This document shows, piece after piece, positions 1 through 6,661 of a stretch of DNA of 24,070 nucleotides (its first letter is position 1; every line of letters starts with the position of its first letter). The notes under the pieces were generated by a model. That model was not told the DNA's origin. It saw only the letters and a program-made list of their open reading frames with translations, and searched no databases. Made by a program: the position numbers and the translations under genes. The stretch lies in assembly GCA_002372325.1 (NCBI GenBank), contig DFFT01000143.1, positions 30,539 through 54,608 on the forward strand, read 5' to 3'. Origin of the DNA: Succinivibrionaceae bacterium UBA3769. Lineage in GTDB: Bacteria > Pseudomonadota > Gammaproteobacteria > Enterobacterales > Succinivibrionaceae.

Positions 1-143
1 GTGTGAAAATAGGCGAAGCAAGAGGCGAGGAAAAAACCGTTGTCTATTTTTACAAAAAAGGCTTAATCCCAAGGGGGGAGGCAACAGCGAAACTCGGCGT
101 AACGGATCAGGAATTTGAAATATTGCTGCAAAGATATAACTGA
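1..143 (+). CDS. 3' end of a small UPF0175-like protein (partial)
   Basis: Reading in frame 3 from the window edge gives an open frame of about 46 codons ending at TGA 141-143. The C-terminal part reads VYFYKKGLIPRGEATAKLGV then TDQEFEILLQRYN. This spacing of an aliphatic/aromatic helix, a 'G-I/L-x-x-G-x-A' turn and a final 'EF-x-x-L-L' helix resembles the helix-turn-helix-like C-terminus of UPF0175 family proteins, which are often antitoxins or small DNA-binding proteins. The family match is from memory and tentative. The real start is probably left of the window; a GTG at 3 is the first in-frame candidate. The frame ends 30 nt before a terminator-like hairpin, which supports a real gene end. 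A longer minus-strand frame over 63-305 has no recognisable protein in it. Confidence 0.5.
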   Translation, partial: VKIGEARGEEKTVVYFYKKGLIPRGEATAKLGVTDQEFEILLQRYN

Positions 144-171
144 CAGTATTTTTGCTGACTTTTTTGCTTTG

Positions 172-222
172 AGGACAGCGCGGTATCCGGAGATGTTTTC
201 CGATGCAGGCACTGTCCTTTTT
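172..222 (+). terminator. probable terminator of the upstream partial gene
   Basis: AGGACAGCGC (172-181) pairs with GCACTGTCCT (209-218) with one mismatch. A weaker inner pairing of ATCCGG with CCGAT lies in the long loop, and a run of T follows (217-222). It lies just after the stop at 143. The loop is long, so confidence is moderate. Confidence 0.4.
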
Positions 223-372
223 CGGCTGTAACCGCGGTAACGGGTACGGAACTGTCTCCGCCGGCCTGAGAGATAGTCAACAGGGGGAATTTTTGATAAA
301 ATCACGCTGTTTGATTGTTAAACTGCTGCTTTCGAAACCGGGAAGCAGCCATGTGTTTTAGTGGCAGAGAAA

Positions 373-1671
373 ATGGCTCAAAGTGTAGTTGTCTTAGGCA
401 CCCAGTGGGGTGATGAAGGAAAGGGTAAGATTGTTGATTTGCTGACTGCTGAAGCGGACTACGTAGTGCGTTATCAGGGCGGGAACAACGCCGGTCATAC
501 TCTTGTAGTAGATGGCAAGAAGCAGGTTCTGCGTCTTATTCCTTCCGGAATTCTGCGTCCTGGCTGTACCTGCGTAATCGGAAACGGCGTGGTGGTAAAT
601 CCCGAGGCTCTTATGGGCGAGATCACGGAGCTGGAGGCCAAGGGCGTGCAGGTACGGAACAGAATGATCATTTCTCCGGCCTGTCCTCTGATCCTGCCCT
701 ATCACATTGCCATCGATCGCTCCCGGGAAGCCAAGCTGGGCAAAAAAGCCATCGGCACCACCGGAAGAGGCATCGGTCCGGCCTATGAAGACAAGGCTGC
801 CAGAAGAGCAGTTCGGGTAGGCGATCTCTTTAATATGGATGACTTTGCCGACAAGCTGCGGACGGTTATGGAATACCATAATTTCTGTCTGACCAGCTAT
901 TACGGCCAGCCGGAGGTTTCCTATGATGAGGTGCTGGAAGCCTGTAAGAAGTATGCCGGAGAAATCCTTCCCATGGTGGCTGATGTAACCTCTCTTCTGG
1001 CCAAGGCCAGAGAAAGCGGCTGCAAGATCATGTTCGAGGGAGCTCAGGGAGCCTTCCTGGACATCGATCAGGGCACCTATCCTTATGTGACCTCCTCTAA
1101 CACCGTTGCCGGCGGCGTCAGTACCGGAGCCGGTTTCGGCCCGCGGCATATTGACTACATCGAGGGCATTGTAAAGGCCTATACCACCCGGGTGGGCGGC
1201 GGACCTTTCCCTACCGAGCTTTTTGACAAAACCGGAGAATATCTCTGCGAGAAGGGCGCGGAATTCGGTTCCGTTACCGGTCGCCGCCGCCGCTGCGGCT
1301 GGTTTGACGGCGTGGCCATGCGCCGATCCAATCAGATGAATTCCCTCTCCGGACTCTGTCTTACCAAGCTGGATGTTTTGGATGATCTGGAGGAGGTGAA
1401 GATCTGCACGGCCTATAAAAAGGCTGACGGCACGATAATTGACTATTCGCCGCTGGCTGCCGATGATTATCTGGGACTGGAGCCGGTTTATGAGGTGATG
1501 CCCGGCTGGAAGCAGTCAACCTTTGGCGTTACCAGCTATGACGCTCTGCCGGAAAATGCCAAAAAATACATCAAACGTCTGGAAGAGGTTTCCGGAGTCA
1601 GGATTGACGTTATTTCCACAGGTCCGGATCGGGATCAGACCATCATTCTGCATCATCCCTTCGCAGCCTAG
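373..1671 (+). CDS. purA: adenylosuccinate synthetase
   Basis: Joins IMP and L-aspartate using GTP to form adenylosuccinate, the first committed step from IMP to AMP, in the cytosol. The N-terminal GTP-binding loop is GTQWGDEGKGK (residues 9-19). IMP-site segments GNNAGHT and GTTGRGIGPAYEDK follow, and the C-terminal STGPDRDQTI segment binds the guanine. The ATG at 373 gives 432 residues, the usual length for this family, and starts MAQSVVVLGTQ. A GTG at 361 in the same frame would add only MAEK and has no better ribosome site, so 373 is preferred. The upstream ribosome site (GCAGAG) is weak and I found no convincing promoter. A strong terminator follows at 1745, so purA is probably the last or only gene of its transcript. 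Confidence 0.97.
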   Translation: MAQSVVVLGTQWGDEGKGKIVDLLTAEADYVVRYQGGNNAGHTLVVDGKKQVLRLIPSGILRPGCTCVIGNGVVVNPEALMGEITELEAKGVQVRNRMIISPACPLILPYHIAIDRSREAKLGKKAIGTTGRGIGPAYEDKAARRAVRVGDLFNMDDFADKLRTVMEYHNFCLTSYYGQPEVSYDEVLEACKKYAGEILPMVADVTSLLAKARESGCKIMFEGAQGAFLDIDQGTYPYVTSSNTVAGGVSTGAGFGPRHIDYIEGIVKAYTTRVGGGPFPTELFDKTGEYLCEKGAEFGSVTGRRRRCGWFDGVAMRRSNQMNSLSGLCLTKLDVLDDLEEVKICTAYKKADGTIIDYSPLAADDYLGLEPVYEVMPGWKQSTFGVTSYDALPENAKKYIKRLEEVSGVRIDVISTGPDRDQTIILHHPFAA

Positions 1672-1738
1672 CTGACCTCGGGATCTGCCGGAGCCTGATG
1701 CTGGCGGGAAATCGCAGTGTGACGGGTTTCGGGATGTG

Positions 1739-1858
1739 TTAATTAAAAAGGGGGCGCGGCCCTCTTTTTTTTATGGAGCGGCTTAGCTGCCGAAACAGGT
1801 AAAGATTCCAGCAATGAGATCCGCTATCAGCCCCCGGCAGACATCCGGTGTTATCCAT
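1739..1858 (-). pseudogene. degenerate copy of the MDNTG small ORF
   Basis: This minus-strand frame of 39 codons begins MDNTGCLPGADSG. It ends inside the purA terminator, which is unlikely for a functional gene. The initiation region, including ATGGATAACACCGG, repeats that of the ORF at 1896-2024 at roughly 75-80% over about 44 nt by eye. The following DNA (CCGGATGTCTGC..., GGATCT, TGGAAT) still aligns with that ORF's hydrophobic part, but with indels. The ribosome site has decayed to GAAGATGG. It is best read as a decayed duplicate; chance similarity cannot be excluded. Confidence 0.3.
1745..1772 (+). terminator. rho-independent terminator after purA
   Basis: AAAAAGGGGGC (1745-1755) pairs with GCCCTCTTTTT (1759-1769) around the loop GCG, with one G-T pair, and eight T follow. 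The A-tract on the left arm makes it plausible in both directions. It could therefore also end minus-strand transcripts from the small ORFs at 1739-2122. Confidence 0.9.
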
Positions 1859-1890
1859 AGCCATCTTCATTATCAGGTATTTTCCGGGAT
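1845..1890 (+). repeat. copy 1 of a direct repeat covering a small-ORF start
   Basis: The repeat begins CCGGTGTTATCCAT and continues CCATCT...TTAT...AGG...ATT. It matches 2011-2056 with scattered substitutions. On the minus strand it contains the ribosome-site region and first five codons (MDNTG) of the degenerate small ORF. Confidence 0.7.
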
Positions 1891-1895
1891 GCTCC

Positions 1896-2024
1896 TTATT
1901 CGCCGCTGGTAAAGAGAGCCAGAACTAATTCCAGAAGATCCCCGATCCACCACAGGAGGCATCCGGATCTGTTATCGTTGTTTTGCTTATTTTTCTGCCG
2001 CAAAGCGAAGCCGGTGTTATCCAT
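1896..2024 (-). CDS. small protein, 42 aa, with one hydrophobic helix
   Basis: This is a short minus-strand frame starting MDNTGFALRQKNKQNNDNRS and ending with a hydrophobic stretch CLLWWIGDLLELVLALFT (residues 22-39) then SGE. The start is supported by a perfect AAGGAG (plus positions 2031-2036) six nt before the ATG. An in-frame ATG six nt further up (2028-2030) abuts that site and is not usable. The sequence has a charged/polar N-terminal half and a tryptophan-containing amphipathic or membrane helix. I do not recognise a family. Size and composition resemble small membrane proteins or type I toxins, which is only an analogy. It lies between two related short frames starting MDN and converges on purA. 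Confidence 0.5.
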   Translation of the reverse strand: MDNTGFALRQKNKQNNDNRSGCLLWWIGDLLELVLALFTSGE

Positions 2025-2056
2025 GACCATCTCCTTATTTAGGCATTGTCCCGGAG
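2011..2056 (+). repeat. copy 2 of the direct repeat covering a small-ORF start
   Basis: This copy has the same start, CCGGTGTTATCCAT, followed by GACCATCTCCTTAT. It carries the intact AAGGAG (minus strand) of the 42-aa ORF. A third, shorter match, CCGGTTATCCATG, lies at 2111-2123. Confidence 0.7.
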
Positions 2057-2122
2057 AATAGAGCCCGGACCGGGGATTTTTTTAACCTCAGGTTTTGTGG
2101 TTATCAGATTCCGGTTATCCAT
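2039..2122 (-). CDS. possible small ORF, 27 aa, upstream of the MDNTG ORF
   Basis: The minus-strand frame begins MDNRNLITTKPEV and ends SILRDNA. Its TAA lies just before the AAGGAG of the next small ORF, and the stop-to-start gap is 14 nt. Its first three codons, ATGGATAAC, match those of the two downstream frames. No Shine-Dalgarno sequence is visible in front (CCGCTGTGCTAGC), so it could be a leader peptide or a chance frame. It sits directly downstream, on this strand, of the alternative hairpins at 2141-2202. Confidence 0.25.
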   Translation of the reverse strand: MDNRNLITTKPEVKKIPGPGSILRDNA

Positions 2123-2140
2123 GCTAGCACAGCGGGTTTT

Positions 2141-2202
2141 GGCAAAAAAGCCTCCGGTTTTGTTTTTGCCTGCCGGGCGGCAATAAAGCTGCAAAAACAA
2201 AA
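2141..2202 (-). promoter_or_regulatory. three segments able to form alternative hairpins
   Basis: On the plus strand GGCAAAAA (2141-2148) pairs perfectly with TTTTTGCC (2163-2170), while TTTTGTTTTTGC (2158-2169) pairs perfectly with GCAAAAACAAAA (2191-2202). The middle segment is shared, so the two stems exclude each other. A smaller TGCC/GGCA stem lies in the second loop. On the minus strand the whole set sits 18 nt before the 27-aa frame, like an attenuator in the leader of the small ORFs. The stems are mostly A-T, and no promoter feeding this leader was clear. Confidence 0.35.
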
Positions 2203-2320
2203 ACAGAGATGCCGAGAACCGAGAAGCCGCAGGAAAAAGCCCTCTTCGGGACTCCCGGGAGCCCCTTTCTGAAAATGTTTTCCTAAAACGTTCTCCGGGT
2301 GAGTAAAACCGCCGGAAATG

Positions 2321-2329
2321 TGCTATATT
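2321..2329 (+). promoter_or_regulatory. extended -10 promoter of the HD-GYP gene
   Basis: TGCTATATT is an extended -10 element (TGn plus TATATT). No good -35 hexamer lies 16-18 nt upstream, which is usual for extended -10 promoters. It would start transcription near 2336, about 47 nt before the ATG at 2383. Confidence 0.45.
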
Positions 2330-2382
2330 TTGCAGTATGAGAGCTTTATATTCGGGCTCGGACAGTAAATAAAGAATGAACT

Positions 2383-3471
2383 ATGGATCCTCATTTTCAT
2401 ATCCTGCTTGTCGGTGATGACAATGCCAATCTGCTGGTGCTGCAGCAGGTTCTTGACAGATCCTGCGAGGCGGAGTTTGCTTTTACCGCTCAGGATGCGG
2501 TTTTTAAGCTGGCCGCCAAACATTATGATCTGGTGATTTCAGACTATACGCTCCCTGACCTCCCGCTCGCGGAGTTTGTGAGCAGCCTGCGGAGAATCTC
2601 CAAGCCTCGGGTGCTCCCCGTTATTGTCATGAGCGATAACGATGACCCTGATGCCGAGGAGCAGAGCTTCCGGCTGGGCGCTCAGGACTATATCAGCAAG
2701 AATTCCCGCTTTGGCGTCATCGAATACCGTGTCATGCGGGTGCTGGAGGCGGAGCAGAACCGGGCGGCCATGGAACGCCGTTATCAGGATCAGGAACAGA
2801 AGATCGAAAAAATCCGGCAGAATATTGTGGAGGCCTTTGCTTCCATTATCGAGGGCCGGGATCAGCTTACCGGTCTCCATATTCAGCGCACCGCCTCCTA
2901 CGTATCCATGGTGGTGGACGGACTCTTAAAAAAGGGCTACTACGTGGAGGAGCTTCAGGATGAGGCAAAGCGCAATGCCATTGTGCAGTCCGCTCCTCTC
3001 CATGACATCGGCAAGATCGCCGTGTCGGATGTGATTCTGCTGAAGCCCGGACGGCTTACCAAGGACGAATTCGAGATCATGAAGCGTCATGCCAGAATAG
3101 GCGGCATGATGATCCAGGAAACCCTGAAGTCCATAGAAAGCCCCCTGATCCTGAACACCGCTGTGGACATGGCTACCTACCATCATGAAAAGTGGAATGG
3201 TCAGGGCTACCCTGACGGTCTCAAAGGGGAGCAGATTCCTCTGTGCGCCCGGGTGATGGCCATTGCCGACGTGTTTGACGCCCTGGTATCCAAGAGATGC
3301 TACAAGGAGGCGTTTTCATATGAAAAGTCCTTCGAGATCATCCGGGAAGAGTCCGGTCAGCATTTTGATCCTTTGATTGCCGAGGTCTTTTTGTCCATGA
3401 AGGATGAAATCATCGGCATGTCCGAGGGCTGGGCTCTGGGCAGCGATGAGGATCTCAGCGCTCTGGATTAG
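2383..3471 (+). CDS. receiver-HD-GYP protein, likely cyclic-di-GMP phosphodiesterase (RpfG type)
   Basis: Residues 5-125 form a response-regulator receiver domain with phospho-acceptor D54 (VISDYTLPD), S84 and K106 in place. The usual first acidic pocket residue of the VDDE motif is glycine here (VGDDNANL), which may alter Mg binding or phosphorylation. A coiled linker (about 125-155) leads to an HD-GYP domain: H166, HDIGK (207-211), HHEKWNGQGYPDGL (267-280), then AIADVFDAL. All expected metal-ligand motifs are present, so it should cleave cyclic-di-GMP. No histidine kinase lies beside it. The ribosome site (AAAGAA) is weak. It is 362 aa and monocistronic: a promoter lies at 2321 and a terminator at 3537. 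Confidence 0.88.
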   Translation: MDPHFHILLVGDDNANLLVLQQVLDRSCEAEFAFTAQDAVFKLAAKHYDLVISDYTLPDLPLAEFVSSLRRISKPRVLPVIVMSDNDDPDAEEQSFRLGAQDYISKNSRFGVIEYRVMRVLEAEQNRAAMERRYQDQEQKIEKIRQNIVEAFASIIEGRDQLTGLHIQRTASYVSMVVDGLLKKGYYVEELQDEAKRNAIVQSAPLHDIGKIAVSDVILLKPGRLTKDEFEIMKRHARIGGMMIQETLKSIESPLILNTAVDMATYHHEKWNGQGYPDGLKGEQIPLCARVMAIADVFDALVSKRCYKEAFSYEKSFEIIREESGQHFDPLIAEVFLSMKDEIIGMSEGWALGSDEDLSALD

Positions 3472-3536
3472 CTTTCCTGAATATGAGTGTTGCATGAGGG
3501 CGTTACGTGAGAGCAGTTCCGGTGCCCCGGAATACA

Positions 3537-3575
3537 GAATCTCCGTTTCGGGAGTACCCGGGCGGAGATTTTTTT
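3537..3575 (+). terminator. terminator of the HD-GYP gene
   Basis: AATCTCCG (3538-3545) pairs perfectly with CGGAGATT (3563-3570). An inner CGGG/CCCG stem lies between them, and a further T run reaches 3575. It lies 66 nt after the stop. The convergent ispB ends at 3595, but on the minus strand no T run follows the hairpin. Confidence 0.88.
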
Positions 3576-3594
3576 GAGGAGAGGAAGGGAAGGA

Positions 3595-4557
3595 TCAGCG
3601 CGTTCTTTTTACCGCCCGATCCGCCAGACTGCAGAGCTGTTCCCGGAAGGGGCTGTCCGGAAATACCTCCAGAGCTTTTCTGGCGCTGGCGGCTTCTGAT
3701 TCTGCCTTTTCATAACAGCGGGCGATGGCTCCGGTTTTTGCCGCGAGATTCATGATCATGGGGAGATCGCAGCGGGCCATGGCATCCAGAGCCTGCTTTT
3801 TTTCGGGTTCCTCTAAAGCATTCAGGGTGTAAATCAGGGGCAGGGTTATCTTGTGATTCTGGAGATCATCGCCGATATTTTTGCCCAGCTCTCCGGCATC
3901 GGCGGTGTAGTCCAGAATATCATCGGCTATCTGAAAGGCGTTCCCGAGACTGCGGCCGTAGCCGGTAAGTCCTTCTAACTCGCTTTCTGATACCTTGAAA
4001 AAAATACCGGGAATTCTGACCGCTATTTCAAAAAGCACCCCGGTTTTGGCATAAATGGTGTGGCAGTAAGCCTGTTCGCTGAGCTCCGGGCGGTCGATAT
4101 TCCCCATCTGCTCGATTTCTCCGGAGGCAATAGTGCTCACTGCCCGGAAGAAATCCCGGAAGATGGCGGAGTTTTCCGTAACGGAGGCCAGATCGAAGGC
4201 TTTGGTGAAGAGATAATCGCCTCCCAGCACGGCGATGGAATTACCGAAGACGCTGTTCACGCTTTTCAGGCCCCGGCGCATCTCGCTTTCGTCAATGACA
4301 TCATCGTGCATCAGGGTGGCGGTGTGGAGTATTTCAATGGCCGCGGCCAGCTTCAGAATCTTTTCATCGCCTATAGCTTCCGGCCGGATCAGGCCTGCAG
4401 CCAGAAGCAGGAGCAGCGGGCGAATTCTTTTGCCTCCGCCGAGGATAAGATGACGGCACACGCTGTTTACCAGATCCACCGGCGAATCTATGGCTTGCAG
4501 AATGAGCTGGTTTACCTTGTCCAAAGGTTCGGAGAGCAGTTCTTCTGTACTGGTCAT
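3595..4557 (-). CDS. ispB: octaprenyl (all-trans polyprenyl) diphosphate synthase
   Basis: Adds isopentenyl diphosphate units to an allylic diphosphate to make the side chain of ubiquinone and menaquinone. In numbering from the ATG start, the first aspartate-rich motif is HDDVID (84-89, with flanking HTATLM and ESEMRR). The second is ADDILD (211-216), followed by GKNIGDD. The GGGKRIRP motif lies at 40-47. The ATG at 4555-4557 is chosen because GAAGAG lies seven nt before it. An in-frame TTG at 4570 would add five residues but has no ribosome site. The 320-aa product is close to the E. coli protein, and the divergent arrangement with rplU-rpmA is the same as in E. coli. The ending FREQLCSLADRAVKRTR also fits the family. 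Confidence 0.93.
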   Translation of the reverse strand: MTSTEELLSEPLDKVNQLILQAIDSPVDLVNSVCRHLILGGGKRIRPLLLLLAAGLIRPEAIGDEKILKLAAAIEILHTATLMHDDVIDESEMRRGLKSVNSVFGNSIAVLGGDYLFTKAFDLASVTENSAIFRDFFRAVSTIASGEIEQMGNIDRPELSEQAYCHTIYAKTGVLFEIAVRIPGIFFKVSESELEGLTGYGRSLGNAFQIADDILDYTADAGELGKNIGDDLQNHKITLPLIYTLNALEEPEKKQALDAMARCDLPMIMNLAAKTGAIARCYEKAESEAASARKALEVFPDSPFREQLCSLADRAVKRTR

Positions 4558-4608
4558 GTAGTATCTCTTCAATAATGACGGGCGTCCGCATTCGGAACGG
4601 CCGCGGAT

Positions 4609-4636
4609 ATTATACCGTGTTTCCGTCCGGTGAAAA
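4609..4636 (-). promoter_or_regulatory. ispB promoter
   Basis: On the minus strand TTTTCA (plus 4631-4636) and TATAAT (plus 4609-4614) are separated by 16 nt. The -10 is a perfect consensus, and the element lies about 50 nt before the ispB start. Confidence 0.6.
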
Positions 4637-4731
4637 AGGAGAGACCAGGGAGCCCCGCGGGGGCCGGAAAAGCGTTTTCGCCGCGTTCCCGCAGATCCCC
4701 GGGGAATTGTAAAAAATATTGGGCATTTTTG

Positions 4732-4760
4732 TTGCGTAACTGTGATCCAACTTGTATAAT
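4732..4760 (+). promoter_or_regulatory. rplU-rpmA promoter
   Basis: TTGCGT (4732-4737) and TATAAT (4755-4760) are separated by 17 nt. Transcription would start near 4767, leaving a leader of about 70 nt. The discriminator ACGCGCC is G/C-rich, as expected for stringently controlled ribosomal promoters. Confidence 0.75.
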
Positions 4761-4796
4761 ACGCGCCATCATTATCGTTAATCTAAAGATTTTTGT

Positions 4797-4822
4797 CCCT
4801 GATTACCTTCTTGGTTTCAGGG
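4797..4822 (+). promoter_or_regulatory. leader hairpin in front of rplU
   Basis: CCCTGA (4797-4802) pairs perfectly with TCAGGG (4817-4822), with an inner ACC/GGT stem. It ends five nt before the GGAG ribosome site (4827-4830) of rplU. No T run follows, so it is not a terminator. Position suggests translational control, possibly by L21, but that is inference. Confidence 0.45.
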
Positions 4823-4836
4823 CTATGGAGTTTTAA

Positions 4837-5151
4837 ATGTACGCAGTTGTGTTAACTGGCGGCAAACAGTATCAGGTTTCTGAGGGAGATGTGATTTCCG
4901 TAGAGCTTCTCAAGGATGCTCAGAAGGGCGCATCCATCGAACTCGACAAGGTACTGATGGTTGCTGATGGAGACAACGTAAGAGTTGGCGCTCCTTATTT
5001 GGAAGGCGGAAAGGTTGTGGCAGAAGTGGTCGATCAGATCCAGGGCGAGAAGGTAACTATTACCAAGTTCCGTCGCCGCAAGCATTTCCAGAAGGTGACC
5101 GGTCATCGTCAGAGATATACCGAGCTTAAGATCACCGGTATTAACGCTTAA
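4837..5151 (+). CDS. rplU: 50S ribosomal protein L21
   Basis: A large-subunit protein that binds 23S rRNA and contacts L20. The start MYAVVLTGGKQYQVSEGD and the conserved FRRRKHFQKVTGHRQRYT (residues 78-95) followed by KITGI are diagnostic. It is 104 aa, against 103 in E. coli. GGAG lies six nt before the ATG. It is co-transcribed with rpmA, 16 nt downstream. Confidence 0.98.
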   Translation: MYAVVLTGGKQYQVSEGDVISVELLKDAQKGASIELDKVLMVADGDNVRVGAPYLEGGKVVAEVVDQIQGEKVTITKFRRRKHFQKVTGHRQRYTELKITGINA

Positions 5152-5167
5152 TCAGGAGAGTTATACA

Positions 5168-5425
5168 ATGGCACATAAGAAGGCAGGCGGCAGTTCCCGC
5201 AACGGTCGCGATTCCAATGCTCAGCGTTTAGGCGTCAAGGTATACAGCGGCCAGGCTGTATCGGCAGGTTCCATTATCGTGCGTCAGCGCGGCACTCAGT
5301 TCCATCCCGGCCCTAACGTCGGTTTGGGCAGGGACTACACTCTGTTCGCCAAGTGCGACGGCGTAGTGAAGAATTACGTATCCGGACCTAAGAACCGCAG
5401 ATTTGTAAGCATCATTCCTGTTTAA
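5168..5425 (+). CDS. rpmA: 50S ribosomal protein L27
   Basis: This is the large-subunit protein whose N-terminal tail reaches the peptidyl transferase centre. The tail MAHKKAGGSSRNGRDSNAQR is followed by IVRQRGTQFHPG and GLGRDYTLFA, and the length of 85 aa is typical. There is no extra N-terminal peptide of the Firmicutes kind that needs cleavage. An AGGAG site lies before the ATG. A terminator at 5449 separates it from obgE; yhbE, which lies between them in E. coli, is absent. Confidence 0.98.
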   Translation: MAHKKAGGSSRNGRDSNAQRLGVKVYSGQAVSAGSIIVRQRGTQFHPGPNVGLGRDYTLFAKCDGVVKNYVSGPKNRRFVSIIPV

Positions 5426-5448
5426 TCAAAGGTTCTTTTGCCAAGGGG

Positions 5449-5482
5449 GCTCTACCGGTTGTTTAATTGGTAGGGCTTTTTT
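5449..5482 (+). terminator. terminator after rpmA
   Basis: GCTCTACC (5449-5456) pairs with GGTAGGGC (5469-5476) with one G-T pair, and six T follow. It lies between rpmA and obgE and could act as a partial terminator, letting some transcripts continue into obgE. I saw no separate clear promoter for obgE. Confidence 0.8.
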
Positions 5483-5524
5483 GTTGCTTATCAGGCAGAA
5501 GCGAAGAGAAAAGGCGGCAGAAAA

Positions 5525-6661
5525 ATGAAATTTGTTGATGAAACCCAGATCCGCGTGGAAGCCGGTGACGGCGGTAACGGCATTGTGAGCTTCCGGAGAG
5601 AGAAGTATATTCCCAAGGGCGGTCCTGACGGCGGAGACGGCGGGGACGGCGGGGATGTTTTTGTGATAGCCGATGACAATCTGAATACTCTGGTGGATTA
5701 TCAGTACCAGAAATTTTATGCCGCCGGCCGGGGACAGAACGGCGGCAGCGCCGACTGCACCGGAGCCCGGGGCGCTGACTGCGTGCTCAGAGTTCCCGTG
5801 GGCACCCGCATTATTGACGCCGATACCGGGGAAATGCTGGGGGATCTCCTGACCAAGGGGCAGAAGCTCATGGTGGCCAAGGGCGGCTTTCACGGGCTGG
5901 GGAATTCCCGTTTCAAAAGCTCGGTGAACCGGGCCCCCCGGCAGAAGACGGACGGTTCTCCCGGGGAGAAGCGCTTTATCAGGCTGGAGCTCATGCTCAT
6001 GGCCGATGTGGGCATGCTGGGACTTCCCAATGCCGGAAAGTCCACGTTTATTTCCGCAGTCAGCGCTGCCCGCCCGAAAATCGCCGACTACCCCTTTACC
6101 ACGCTGGTGCCCAGTCTCGGGGTAGTGCGGGTTTCCGAGGGGAGCAGCTTTGTGGTGGCGGATATTCCGGGCCTGATTGAGGGCGCAGCCGAGGGCGCGG
6201 GCCTGGGGCATCGCTTCCTCCGGCATCTGGAGCACTGCCGGGTGCTCCTCCATCTTGTGGATATGAAGCCCGTGGACGGTTCCGATCCCGCAGCCGGCAT
6301 TGCCGTGATCGAAAACGAGCTCCGGAATTACAGCGAAAAGCTTTATGAAAAGCCCCGCTGGCTGGTGTTCAATAAATGCGATGCCGTAACTCCCGAGGAG
6401 CAGGAGGAAATTGTTGCCGCCACTCTGGCCAGCCTTCCTGAAAAGCCGGCCCGGTACTTCGTGATTTCCGCTTTGGCTCATAAGGGCACGGAAGAGCTTT
6501 GTCAGGAGGTGATGCAGCTTATTCAGGATCTTGCGGAACAGGAACGGGAGAGCGGGGTTGATGCCGCAGCCCGGGATTTCGTGTGGACTGACAAGCCCGA
6601 ACCTGTTAAAGAAGAACGTCCTTCGGATATTCAGGAAGACTTTGAGCAGGAAATCCAATGA
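5525..6661 (+). CDS. obgE: Obg-family GTPase, ribosome assembly factor
   Basis: Binds the 50S subunit and acts in ribosome maturation and stress response. The N-terminal glycine-rich Obg fold (1-159) includes RREKYIPKGGPDGGDGGDGG. The G domain has P-loop GLPNAGKS (166-173), DIPG (213-216), NKCD (283-286) and SAL (315-317). A short acidic tail ends EDFEQEIQ. The 378-aa length is slightly less than E. coli ObgE. AAGGCGG precedes the ATG. Its TGA overlaps the ATG of yjjP (ATGA at 6658), so the two are translationally coupled. Confidence 0.97.
   Translation: MKFVDETQIRVEAGDGGNGIVSFRREKYIPKGGPDGGDGGDGGDVFVIADDNLNTLVDYQYQKFYAAGRGQNGGSADCTGARGADCVLRVPVGTRIIDADTGEMLGDLLTKGQKLMVAKGGFHGLGNSRFKSSVNRAPRQKTDGSPGEKRFIRLELMLMADVGMLGLPNAGKSTFISAVSAARPKIADYPFTTLVPSLGVVRVSEGSSFVVADIPGLIEGAAEGAGLGHRFLRHLEHCRVLLHLVDMKPVDGSDPAAGIAVIENELRNYSEKLYEKPRWLVFNKCDAVTPEEQEEIVAATLASLPEKPARYFVISALAHKGTEELCQEVMQLIQDLAEQERESGVDAAARDFVWTDKPEPVKEERPSDIQEDFEQEIQ

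Noticed and set aside
63..305. 80-codon minus-strand frame at the left edge
   Set aside because: It covers the plus-strand gene end and its terminator, and its composition is not protein-like.
394..1149. 251-codon minus-strand frame inside purA
   Set aside because: It is the antisense of an unmistakable purA and the translation has no domain.
5426..6658. 410-codon minus-strand frame opposite obgE
   Set aside because: A long antisense frame produced by GC-rich codon use; obgE carries all G-domain motifs on the plus strand.
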